Below, piece after piece: positions 24,685 to 32,709 of a stretch of 64,000 nt of DNA (position 1 is its first letter; each line of letters begins with the position of its first letter). The position numbers and the translations under genes are program-made. Below the pieces are notes generated by a model that saw only the letters and a program-made list of their open reading frames with translations, was not told the DNA's origin and ran no database searches. This DNA comes from S015-6 sp964384945 (GTDB lineage Bacteria; Desulfobacterota; DSWW01): positions 62,001-126,000 of the forward strand of contig CAYLMK010000014.1 in assembly GCA_964384945.1 (NCBI GenBank), in the 5' to 3' direction.

Positions 24685-26889
24685 ATGCCCATGAGGGTTC
24701 AGGAAGAGATCCGGAAACGGATCCGCGAACTCGGTCACGAAGAAGCCCGTCGCATCCTGTTCGACGGCATTTCCTTGCCCCCTTCCACCATGGACGATCT
24801 GCTCGGCTCCCTCGTGGCGGGCCACCATATCTACCTGGCCGGCCCCCCGGGCGTGGGAAAGACGATGCTGGCCGCAAGAATCGCGCAACTCCTGCCCGAC
24901 CGCGCCGTCGTGGCCGGCTGCCCGGTCCATTGCCGAATCGATTCGCCCGCCTGCCCGTGGTGTCTCGAAAGGGTGAGCCGGGGCGAGCCGCTTTCCCAAG
25001 CTCGCCTGCCGGGATCGAATCGCGTTCGCAACGTATCGGGGAGCGCCGAGTTGAAAGCGGCCGACCTCATCGGGGATTTTAACCCCGTGCAAGCCCTGCA
25101 ATACGGTGTTCTGGACCCGAGAGCATTTGTTCCCGGCAAGTATCTGAGGGCCAACGGCGGCATCCTGCTCGTGGACTTCATCGATCGCGTCCCGGAGCGC
25201 GTGCTCAACTCGATCCTCGCGGGCCTCGCAGGGGACGGCATCGCCATCGGCAACCGGGAGGAAATGTTCTCCCTTGACGTGTGGATCGTCGCAACGGGTT
25301 CGGAATCGGGCCTCGATCGCATGCCCATGGACCTGGCCGACCATTTCGACCGGATCTCCCTCGGCTCCGTCCTGGATCCGGCATTCGAGAGGAGCCTGGT
25401 GGCCCCGGAAACGGACACGCCTGCCTGGGCAGACCCGGCTGTCAGGATCATACAGAAGACCCGGCGGCACGATGACCTCGCGCGGGGGCTGTCCACCCGC
25501 GGGTCCATCCGGTACGGCGAATTGCTCCGTTCCTATGAGAGGATTCTGGGCGCCGATTCCGTCGAGAATCTTGTGCAGAAGGCCTCCCGGGTCGCCCTGC
25601 CCCATCGCGTTCAGCTGGCCTCTCACGCCGTCTCGAACCGTTCGAACAACGAGATCATTGAAGAAATCGTGACGGACGTCCTCGGCATTTCACGGCCCCC
25701 CGAGGAATGGATCCCCCTGTCCACGGAGAAGATGCTGGCCATCGTCGAGGAGATCGCCCGAACGGACCACTTCCGCAAGCCTCTCAAGTTCGGCCTCTTT
25801 GATCTCCTGCTCAAGCGGGTCAAGCGCTTTCCGGAATCCGAACTGGCCGCCATGCATCGGGAGATGCTGGAACGTCTGGTGCAGCGTTGGCATGGGAAAG
25901 AGAGGGAGGAGAGCCTCACCTTCGATCTCCTGGCCGACATCGAGGCAACGCGCGAAAAACAGCAGCGACTCTCTGCCGAATTGCGCGCCAGGCTCGAGGC
26001 CGAGGCCCTCATCCGTACGGTTGAGCAACTCGAGCAACGTCAGATCCTCGCACGAAGGGAGCGGGGGTACAAGCTGTCCCTCAGGGGAATCGCCCTTCTC
26101 CTGGACAGACTTGCGCCGCGCACGTGGGAAGCAAACCAGGTCGGCGGCATGGGAAGGCACAAAACCGGCAAGAAATGCCTCATCGGCGAAGGCAGGATTG
26201 TGGGATCGCGACCTTGGCGATTCGGGGACAGTTATCGTGATTTTTCTCTGAAGGACACCCTCCGACAGGCCATCCGAAATCACCACCGCCACGTGGGCCG
26301 CGAGGATCTCCGGGTGGTGCGCCGGGACATTCGCAACCGGCTGGATATCGTGCTGTGCCTGGACCTCTCCGGCACCATGGACCAGCTCGAGAAGCTCTGG
26401 TACGCAAAGGAGGGAGCCATTGCACTCGCCATGGCCTCCTCCCGGTACGGCGACAGGATGGGATTGGTCACCTTTTCCAACCTTGCCTCGGTTGTGTCCG
26501 ATCTCACGAGCAACGCGTACAGGCTCACCGAGAAGATCCTGGACCTGGACCTCCACGAGAACGCATTCACGAACCTGGGCTTCGCTCTGCTGCGGGCGCG
26601 TGGGGTCTTCGCAAGGCATTCCAAGAGCCAGGCCAAACAACACATCATCCTTGTTTCGGACGGCGATGCAACCGCGCCGCACCCGTCTCCGAGTCGCTTT
26701 GCCGTCCAGGAGGCGGCCAAGACGATCCGAAAGGGGATCACCGTTTCCTGCATCTGCATTAACGAAGAGAACGCGAATCCGGCCGTGATGTACAAGATCG
26801 CCCGTATCGGTCGCGGCAGGATGACTGTAATCGAAAACACAAAGGAGATGAAAGAGGCCGTCGGTCAAGAACGTGCGGCGAATCGCTAG
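24685..26889 (+). CDS. AAA+ / von Willebrand A (ChlD-like) fusion protein
   Basis: 734 residues (ATG 24691 is an alternative start, better spaced from GTGAGG). The AAA+ part has Walker A GPPGVGKT at 53-60 and the same cysteine insertion as its partner: C79-x3-C83-x6-C90-x2-C93. Walker B reads LLVDFID, with Phe in place of the usual catalytic Glu after Asp164, so hydrolysis may be impaired. A helical linker leads to a VWA domain from about residue 550 with a MIDAS-like DLSGT (D560, S562, T564), AFTNLG and VSDGD. This mirrors ChlI/ChlD, where the D subunit has a weak AAA domain and a VWA. The inferred role is to remodel or metallate the ACS complex with the AAA+ partner. Confidence 0.85.
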   Translation: MPMRVQEEIRKRIRELGHEEARRILFDGISLPPSTMDDLLGSLVAGHHIYLAGPPGVGKTMLAARIAQLLPDRAVVAGCPVHCRIDSPACPWCLERVSRGEPLSQARLPGSNRVRNVSGSAELKAADLIGDFNPVQALQYGVLDPRAFVPGKYLRANGGILLVDFIDRVPERVLNSILAGLAGDGIAIGNREEMFSLDVWIVATGSESGLDRMPMDLADHFDRISLGSVLDPAFERSLVAPETDTPAWADPAVRIIQKTRRHDDLARGLSTRGSIRYGELLRSYERILGADSVENLVQKASRVALPHRVQLASHAVSNRSNNEIIEEIVTDVLGISRPPEEWIPLSTEKMLAIVEEIARTDHFRKPLKFGLFDLLLKRVKRFPESELAAMHREMLERLVQRWHGKEREESLTFDLLADIEATREKQQRLSAELRARLEAEALIRTVEQLEQRQILARRERGYKLSLRGIALLLDRLAPRTWEANQVGGMGRHKTGKKCLIGEGRIVGSRPWRFGDSYRDFSLKDTLRQAIRNHHRHVGREDLRVVRRDIRNRLDIVLCLDLSGTMDQLEKLWYAKEGAIALAMASSRYGDRMGLVTFSNLASVVSDLTSNAYRLTEKILDLDLHENAFTNLGFALLRARGVFARHSKSQAKQHIILVSDGDATAPHPSPSRFAVQEAAKTIRKGITVSCICINEENANPAVMYKIARIGRGRMTVIENTKEMKEAVGQERAANR

Positions 26890-26910
26890 ACTGCCCGAAA
26901 GGAGTATCCG

Positions 26911-29646
26911 ATGTCTGAGGCCGTGCTCTGTGGGGTGTGCAACCGCAATGAAGCCGCGGAGAAATGTGTTGTCTGTGGTATCGATCTTTGCGAGATGTGC
27001 CGTCATGTGGTGCAGACCGAAGACATCTCCGCTTCCCACCGCGTGAAGGGGATCAGTACGGAGGGCGTCCTCGGCCCCGCCCAGAAGCGGCGAACGGTGT
27101 GTGCCAAATGCATGGCAGACACCGATTTCATCGAGAAAGACGATCACGGATCCGCTGTCCCGAAAGCAGAGGTCGAGCAGGTACGCAAGGAGCGGTTGAA
27201 GGCTTTCAAAAAGCCGAAGAAGGGGGAAGCCACGGAGAAGGTGGGCGATCTGCTCGTGGATCTCGGCGAGATCACACCGGACATCCGCGGGAACGAGGAA
27301 CTGGTGCGCCGGATCCTGCGCCAGGACTACAACGAGACCCGTGTCAAACAATACGATACCCGAATACGACCCTTCACCCGCGCAGAGGACCTGGCGGAGT
27401 GGGACGGGATTCTCCTCCGCAGGTATCGGCCCCTGTATACGCATCGTGCTCCGAAGAAAGCATCCGGTTCGGGCGAGGGCAGCGGCCAGGGCGCGCTGGC
27501 GCTCGGGAACCTGCAGGAGCATCTGTCCGGAACGGGCAAGGCCATCGGATCCGCAAGGGAAGTCCTGAACGAGGCGCTGAAGGTCTTCGGGCCGGAAAAG
27601 GCGATCGAACTCGGGCAGTCGATTGTCTACCCTACATGCAACATCGCCATCCTTACAGGGTTCGAACCGAAGAACCTGGGGCAGCTGGACCGGGCCCTTG
27701 GCTACGCCGAGGCACAGTTTCTGGAGCAAACCTACGTTGCCTCCCAGGGTGCAGGGGACCCGCTTGATCTGGAGCGCAGGGCCCTCCACCTCGGCTCCCT
27801 TCAATTCCTGGCCACCGAGGTCGAAGAACTCGTCAAGATTTGCTGCTTCGAATACCTTTCCGTGGGCAACCTCTCCGTCAAGGAGATGGCCTTCTACCCC
27901 GAGGCTCGCACGCCCGTCGGCCTGGGCACGGTGGACCGGACCCGGCCGGTCCTGGCCTTCTTCGGCGACGACTGCCTCCCCATTCTGTACACGGTAGGGC
28001 GCCTCGAGGAGGAAAAGCTGGCCTCGAAGATCGAGATCACCGGCCTTGGAAATGCGGGTCATGAACTGGTGCGCCTGTACCCGGAAGGCAAGGTGCTCAC
28101 CTCGACGGGAAAGGCGATCAAGGGCATCCGGACAGGCATTCCGGACCTGATCGTGGCCTCGAGATCCTGTTATCCTCTGGACGTCGTCGGCCAGGCAAAG
28201 AAGGCGGGCATTCCGGTTCTTGCAACGGGGTCGGCCGTCTCCGTCTCGGCCCCCGACCTCTCCGGGGAACCCGTCGGGAAGATCGTCGGACGGTTGAAGG
28301 CGGGAGAGAGCCTGCTGGTGAGGTCCGTTGAAAAGGCGGCGGATGTCGCGGCAGCCTACTTCATCGATTTCCCCGGAAAGAGGATCCAGGGACCGGATCC
28401 TTCCGTAATCGAGCAGGGAGCCCGCAAGTGCACCGGCTGTGATGAATGCTTTCACGCATGCCCGAACTCGCTCGCGATCAGCACCGCCCTGAGGCGAAGC
28501 GGCGGGCCGTCCCTGGCGGATCTGGCTGAGCGGTGTGTCTTCTGCGGAACATGTGAAGCGGTCTGTCCCGAGGAAATCCCGGTCATCGATTGCCTGCTGG
28601 CCGCTGCCGGCGACAGGATCGCCGCAGACAAGTTCCGCATGAGGCCGGGACGCGGCCCTCTGAGCCACCTCGAATTCCGGGATCTGACCTTCGGCCTGGT
28701 CCTGGGCGGGAACGGCCCCGGCATGGTCACGCTCCTGGGATGCGGGCACTACCCCGGTGCGGACGATGAGCTGGCGGAAATGGCCAAGGAGCTGCTCGAC
28801 CGAAACTGTGTGGTGATGACCGCCGGCTGCGCGGCCGCGGACGTCGCCAGGAAGCTGGAGAAGGACACGGGCAAGGCCCTTCCCGAAAACTACCCGAGCA
28901 TGGCTACCCTGAAAGGCCTGGTCAATTGCGGGGGCTGCTCGGCCGACACGCACATCATGGCCTCCATGTTCAAGTTCGCACAGCTCGGCGGCGGGATCTC
29001 GGCCAAGGCGAACTTCGACCAGGTGGCCGACTACAGCCTGAACCGCGCCCCTTTCGCCGTGATTATCTGGGGGCCGGCGTCGGACAAGATGATGGTGAAG
29101 GCCTCCGGGTTTGCGCGTGTAGGAGCTCCCGTCGTCATCGGACCTTCGGGCTTCCAGTTCGCCCGTATGTTGGTGGGCAACAAATACAAGAGGGACGACT
29201 GGACCATGTACGACGGGATCGACGGCTCGGTCCGTGAGGTGGACCCTTCCCCCCCGCACCTGATCTTCCCGGTGGAGACCAAGGAGGAGGCCGTTACCAT
29301 GGCCATCAAGCTCTGCTTCACCACATGCGCACTGCGGGAACCGCGGCTTTCCACGATCGACAACTACACCGAAATCCACCAGAAGTACTTCCACCAGCTC
29401 CCGGATGACTGGACCTTCTATCTGCGCAGCCCCCTGGAGCTGCACGTGATGAAGCGGATGAGGTTCCTGAAGATCCTGCGGGACCAACACGGCTGGGAGA
29501 TCGACCGGACGACCGCCAAGCGGGTCAAGAACCGCGACGGAGATCTCGTCACCATGGACCAGTACATCGATGCGTACGGTATCAAACAGGGGCGCTACGC
29601 CACCCTGCTCGAGCGCCTGATCATGCGTGAAGCAGTCAAGGAGTAG
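26911..29646 (+). CDS. cdhA: CdhA-like CODH/ACS alpha subunit with degenerate C-cluster
   Basis: 911 residues, colinear over most of its length with archaeal CdhA. The N-terminus has a zinc-finger (B-box-like) set C7, C10, C19, C22, C27, C30, C64 and C67 instead of the B/D-cluster cysteines. Two [4Fe-4S] motifs remain: CTGCDECFHACP (507-518) and CVFCGTCEAVCP (542-553). From memory of the family, the C-cluster His of the GHN motif is replaced by Asp (FGDD, 353), the following CC by Gly-Asn (378-383) and a later Cys is absent, while Cys at 420, 640 and 676 remain. The catalytic His-rich helix (HAAHGRH) is also missing. It probably conducts electrons or scaffolds the complex but cannot make CO by the known route. 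Confidence 0.8.
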   Translation: MSEAVLCGVCNRNEAAEKCVVCGIDLCEMCRHVVQTEDISASHRVKGISTEGVLGPAQKRRTVCAKCMADTDFIEKDDHGSAVPKAEVEQVRKERLKAFKKPKKGEATEKVGDLLVDLGEITPDIRGNEELVRRILRQDYNETRVKQYDTRIRPFTRAEDLAEWDGILLRRYRPLYTHRAPKKASGSGEGSGQGALALGNLQEHLSGTGKAIGSAREVLNEALKVFGPEKAIELGQSIVYPTCNIAILTGFEPKNLGQLDRALGYAEAQFLEQTYVASQGAGDPLDLERRALHLGSLQFLATEVEELVKICCFEYLSVGNLSVKEMAFYPEARTPVGLGTVDRTRPVLAFFGDDCLPILYTVGRLEEEKLASKIEITGLGNAGHELVRLYPEGKVLTSTGKAIKGIRTGIPDLIVASRSCYPLDVVGQAKKAGIPVLATGSAVSVSAPDLSGEPVGKIVGRLKAGESLLVRSVEKAADVAAAYFIDFPGKRIQGPDPSVIEQGARKCTGCDECFHACPNSLAISTALRRSGGPSLADLAERCVFCGTCEAVCPEEIPVIDCLLAAAGDRIAADKFRMRPGRGPLSHLEFRDLTFGLVLGGNGPGMVTLLGCGHYPGADDELAEMAKELLDRNCVVMTAGCAAADVARKLEKDTGKALPENYPSMATLKGLVNCGGCSADTHIMASMFKFAQLGGGISAKANFDQVADYSLNRAPFAVIIWGPASDKMMVKASGFARVGAPVVIGPSGFQFARMLVGNKYKRDDWTMYDGIDGSVREVDPSPPHLIFPVETKEEAVTMAIKLCFTTCALREPRLSTIDNYTEIHQKYFHQLPDDWTFYLRSPLELHVMKRMRFLKILRDQHGWEIDRTTAKRVKNRDGDLVTMDQYIDAYGIKQGRYATLLERLIMREAVKE

Positions 29647-29650
29647 ACCG

Positions 29651-30148
29651 ATGCAGACCTTCGACGCGAAAGCCTGGGCCCGAACGATCCGGGAGCACAA
29701 GAATCCCCTGGTTGTGGCAGGCGAGGGGTGCGAAAGGATCACGCTCGGCGGAAAGCCGCTCGTTGCCTATGCGGTCGAGCTGGCCGATGCCCTCTCCTGC
29801 CCGGTTGCCGCGACCGGCAACCTCTTCCTCGCCGTCCGGGAACAGGCGGGGAATGTGAAGGCCAAGAAGATGTGGCTGGCCGAGCTTTTCCGGTATCTCG
29901 AAGAGCAGTGGGAGGACTCCATTCTGGAACAACGGCCCGACCTCCTGGTGCTCATCGGCTACCGTCCTGAGATGGTGCAGGGAATGGCGGCGGGCCTGGA
30001 GCGGATTTCGATTGCCCATCTCGGGCCGGGGCAGCTTTCGACCGCACAACTGACCATGGAGGAAACGTCTCTCGACGAGTGGAAGCGGAGGCTCGACGAG
30101 CTGGTGGCCTCGCTCAAGCGATCCAGAAATAGGAGGTCTGGCCGATGA
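29651..30148 (+). CDS. cdhB: CdhB-like CODH/ACS epsilon subunit
   Basis: 165 residues from ATG 29651, with AAGGAG upstream; the frame is open back to 29627 inside cdhA. It resembles archaeal CdhB across its length, with matching segments KNPLVVAGEG, SCPVAATGNLF and RPDLLVLIGYR, consistent with the DHS-like/Rossmann fold. CdhB forms an alpha2-epsilon2 core with CdhA in archaea, possibly helping electron transfer to FAD. The order cdhA-cdhB-cdhC equals that in methanogens. It has no catalytic residues of its own to check. Its retention argues that the CdhA homologue still folds and assembles in an archaeal-like complex. Confidence 0.85.
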   Translation: MQTFDAKAWARTIREHKNPLVVAGEGCERITLGGKPLVAYAVELADALSCPVAATGNLFLAVREQAGNVKAKKMWLAELFRYLEEQWEDSILEQRPDLLVLIGYRPEMVQGMAAGLERISIAHLGPGQLSTAQLTMEETSLDEWKRRLDELVASLKRSRNRRSGR

Positions 30149-31509
30149 TACGAATCGATGCCGTCAAACTGCCCAAGGGCAGGGTCTTCCAGGCACCCAC
30201 GGAACTCGACGAGCTGTTCGATGGCGTGGAGATCGAGATTTCTCCGCGATGGATGGGGCAGAAGATCCGAAAGGCCGACATGTACATGGAGCTTGGGGGA
30301 CCGACGCACGGCTACCAGAGCTACATCCATGTCGACGTGGTCAACGACGAGAACCAGGTCGAGGACGGACGGATCGAGCTGATCGGGCCCGACATCCCCG
30401 AAGTCGAGCCGGGAAGCTCCTTCCCCTTCGGCGTGTGGCTGCGCTGCTGGGGTAGCCCGCTCACGGAGGATCATGTCGATCCTCTGATCCGAGCCGGGTT
30501 CATGCCCTTCGAGCAGGGAGAAGGCTGGATGCTCGTCAACACCCGGGACACGATCTGGATCCGACTGAGCCGGCAGAGCGCGCACAAGAACAACTGGCAT
30601 CGGATGGGACAATCCCTGCTCGGAATGGCCAAGATCAATTTCCCCCTCGTGGAGAAGGTGGAAGCACAGATCATCATTGCCTCCCCGGAAATCGGCGGCC
30701 GGGAACTCATCCGGCAGATCCTCGACACCACGATTCGTCCGGAGTGGGAAGCCTATGACGCCCGGCTCATGGGGCTCGAAGACGAGGATGTGGATGTCTT
30801 CTACGGCTGCACCCTCTGCCAGACCTTTGCCCCGAACCACGTCTGCTGCATCACTCCCCAGCGTAATCCCTACTGCGGCATCATGAGCTACCTGGGAGCC
30901 AAGGCCCTTGTGGAGATAGACCCGTACGGCTACTCCTTTGTGATGCCCAAGGGGGAGTGTATCGATCCGCTCATGGGCAGGTACACCGGCGTCGACCAGA
31001 CCGTCTACGAACGATCCTCCCGGACCGTCAAGCGCGTCAACCTGTACAGCTCGCTCCGGTATCCTCAGACCAACTGCGGCTGCTTCGAGGCTGCGGCTTT
31101 TTATATACCTGAACTGGACGGGATCGGCCTGGTGGATCGCAGACACCCCGGCGAAACCCCCATCGGTTTGAATTTTTCAAAGATGGCAGGCTTCATGAGC
31201 GGGGGAAACCAGAACCACGGCAGCATGGGGCTGTCGATTCGCACGCCCAAGTCAAGAAAATTCCTCCAGGGAGACGGAGGCTGGGAGCGCATCGTGTGGA
31301 TGCCCAAGGAGTACAAGGTCTTGCTCGCCGACTGCATCCCGGAGGAGATCTACGACAAGATCGCCACCGAGGAGGTCGGAACGGATATCCCTACCATCAA
31401 GCAATTCCTGATAACGGCGGGCCATCCGGTGACGACAAAATACTGGAAAGACGCCAAACCCGTGCCGCTCAAGATTCCCAAGCCGAACGAGGATTGGCCG
31501 GAGGATTAG
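30145..31509 (+). CDS. cdhC: CdhC/AcsB-like acetyl-CoA synthase with intact A-cluster ligands
   Basis: 454 residues; overlaps cdhB by 4 bases (ATGA), RBS AGGAGG. It lacks the N-terminal CODH-binding domain of bacterial AcsB, as archaeal CdhC does. The A-cluster ligands are C222, C225, C234 and C244 (motif CTLCQTFAPNHVC) and C311-G-C313. The offsets 3, 12, 22 and 89-91 from the first Cys match those of Moorella AcsB (506, 509, 518, 528, 595-597). An ECIDP motif, GETPIGLNFS and VWMPKE segments also follow AcsB. This enzyme joins a methyl group, CO and CoA at a Ni-Ni-[4Fe-4S] centre. Here no corrinoid protein or methyltransferase gene is present, so the actual substrates are open. Confidence 0.9.
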   Translation: MIRIDAVKLPKGRVFQAPTELDELFDGVEIEISPRWMGQKIRKADMYMELGGPTHGYQSYIHVDVVNDENQVEDGRIELIGPDIPEVEPGSSFPFGVWLRCWGSPLTEDHVDPLIRAGFMPFEQGEGWMLVNTRDTIWIRLSRQSAHKNNWHRMGQSLLGMAKINFPLVEKVEAQIIIASPEIGGRELIRQILDTTIRPEWEAYDARLMGLEDEDVDVFYGCTLCQTFAPNHVCCITPQRNPYCGIMSYLGAKALVEIDPYGYSFVMPKGECIDPLMGRYTGVDQTVYERSSRTVKRVNLYSSLRYPQTNCGCFEAAAFYIPELDGIGLVDRRHPGETPIGLNFSKMAGFMSGGNQNHGSMGLSIRTPKSRKFLQGDGGWERIVWMPKEYKVLLADCIPEEIYDKIATEEVGTDIPTIKQFLITAGHPVTTKYWKDAKPVPLKIPKPNEDWPED

Positions 31510-31572
31510 ACCAACGGACAGGCCGAAACGCAGCTTTTGCATCGGCTGCCTCCTCCCCGGGGTGAAATGCTC

Positions 31573-32121
31573 ATGAAGAACGAAAAGGTCGAACAGGGTT
31601 GGCATCGTATCTACGAGGAAGAGCCTCTTTTCACTCGGGAGCGCGTGGAAAAGACCCTGCGTGATTTCCTCCTCTACGCCGGATACTGGGTCGGGCCCAC
31701 GGAGCCTGTAGGATTCATGATGCCGGACCTCGCTGCATGCCGGACGACGGACAAGAAGCGGTACGAGATGATCTTTGTCATCCGCGAGGGGATCAACCAG
31801 GCCGTAGAGGGGTTCCGGGAGCTGGCCGCCGCCAAATGCTTCCGGAAGGACGCCCTCGACTACGTTCTGGTCCTGCCGCCGGTCTCGGAACACTACCTCA
31901 TCGAGTTTCTCATCGAGAAGGAGGATTGGTTCTTCCCGATCAAGGACCATCTCTTCCAGTTGTGGCTCGTCAACCCGGAACGCGAAACAGTGGATTGCCT
32001 GATCGGATGGCCGCAGGATGACGACCTCAAGCACTATTTCTCCAACCCGAACCTGGCAGGCTTTGCCACGTACATCGCCAACAAGGCTGCCGACAGGATT
32101 ATGAGGGAGGAGTTCGACTAG
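31573..32121 (+). CDS. Unknown protein in the CODH/ACS-like operon
   Basis: 182 residues from ATG 31573, preceded by GGGGTG eight bases away; ATG 31567 is an in-frame alternative. The protein is acidic with many aromatic residues (WHRIYEEEPLF, EDWFFPIKDHLFQLWLVNPE). It contains alternating strand/helix pattern, with no signal peptide, cofactor motif or membrane helix. No family is recognised. It sits 64 bases after cdhC and before the Fe-S gene. It may be an accessory subunit specific to this complex, which would make it a useful marker for finding related operons. Confidence 0.65.
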   Translation: MKNEKVEQGWHRIYEEEPLFTRERVEKTLRDFLLYAGYWVGPTEPVGFMMPDLAACRTTDKKRYEMIFVIREGINQAVEGFRELAAAKCFRKDALDYVLVLPPVSEHYLIEFLIEKEDWFFPIKDHLFQLWLVNPERETVDCLIGWPQDDDLKHYFSNPNLAGFATYIANKAADRIMREEFD

Positions 32122-32246
32122 CCGGCTCAAAGGGAATCATCGCTGCGTTTCCGAAGAGCCGCCGACAACAAGAATCTGTGGTAAACAACCGCGGCATTTT
32201 CAGGTCTTCCAACTTTGCCGTGTCTCGGAAATGGACCGAGTCGGTT

Positions 32247-32708
32247 ATGCCACGAAGATCCGTATACGAGCTCTACGAATTCCTCCCCAAGACGAATTGC
32301 GGCCAGTGCGGGATGAGCTGCATGGCCTTTGCCGGCCATCTGCTCGCCCGGGATGTGAGGCCCCGAGACTGCCCGGTTCTGAACGAACCCGGGCAGGAGC
32401 AGAGCAAACGCGAACTGGTGCTCCTTCTGGGAGAGGGAACCAAGAACGAGCTGACGGGCCTGATCGTGGACAACGATCTCTGCATCGGTTGCGGCGCCTG
32501 TGTGAGTGTCTGCCCTGTTCATGGAGCGAACAACCGGGAGGTGGCCCTCGGGAAAGGCCCCCGTCCGAATGAGGTTACGGTCATTCGGATCGTGAACGCC
32601 AGGGTTCACCTCGCTCATCCGGAGCTGTGCAATCGGGCGATCCCGTCGGCGCCTCCTTGCAAGGCATGCGCCGACTACTGTCCCACAGACGCGATGGAAC
32701 TGGTGTGA
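32247..32708 (+). CDS. CoFeSP-type Fe-S domain protein with ferredoxin motifs
   Basis: 153 residues from ATG 32247; the frame is open from 32178 but the earlier part is unlike the family. The N-terminus SVYELYEFLPKTNCGQCG, then SCMAFAG and CP, matches the small [4Fe-4S] domain at the start of the corrinoid/Fe-S protein large subunit (CdhE/AcsC), one residue shorter between the second and third Cys (CxxCxxxC). A ferredoxin motif (CIGCGACVSVCP) and a second incomplete set at the C-terminus (CKACADYCP) follow. No corrinoid-binding domain follows. In the operon it probably links electrons to the FwdB-like or ACS proteins. It has a poor RBS, so the start is not certain. Confidence 0.75.
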   Translation: MPRRSVYELYEFLPKTNCGQCGMSCMAFAGHLLARDVRPRDCPVLNEPGQEQSKRELVLLLGEGTKNELTGLIVDNDLCIGCGACVSVCPVHGANNREVALGKGPRPNEVTVIRIVNARVHLAHPELCNRAIPSAPPCKACADYCPTDAMELV

Positions 32709-32709
32709 C

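Noticed and set aside
25690..29742. A 1350-residue open frame on the minus strand
   Set aside because: It runs antisense to the AAA+/VWA, cdhA and early cdhB genes, whose products are clearly recognisable. It has no family resemblance, and long antisense frames are expected in GC-rich DNA.
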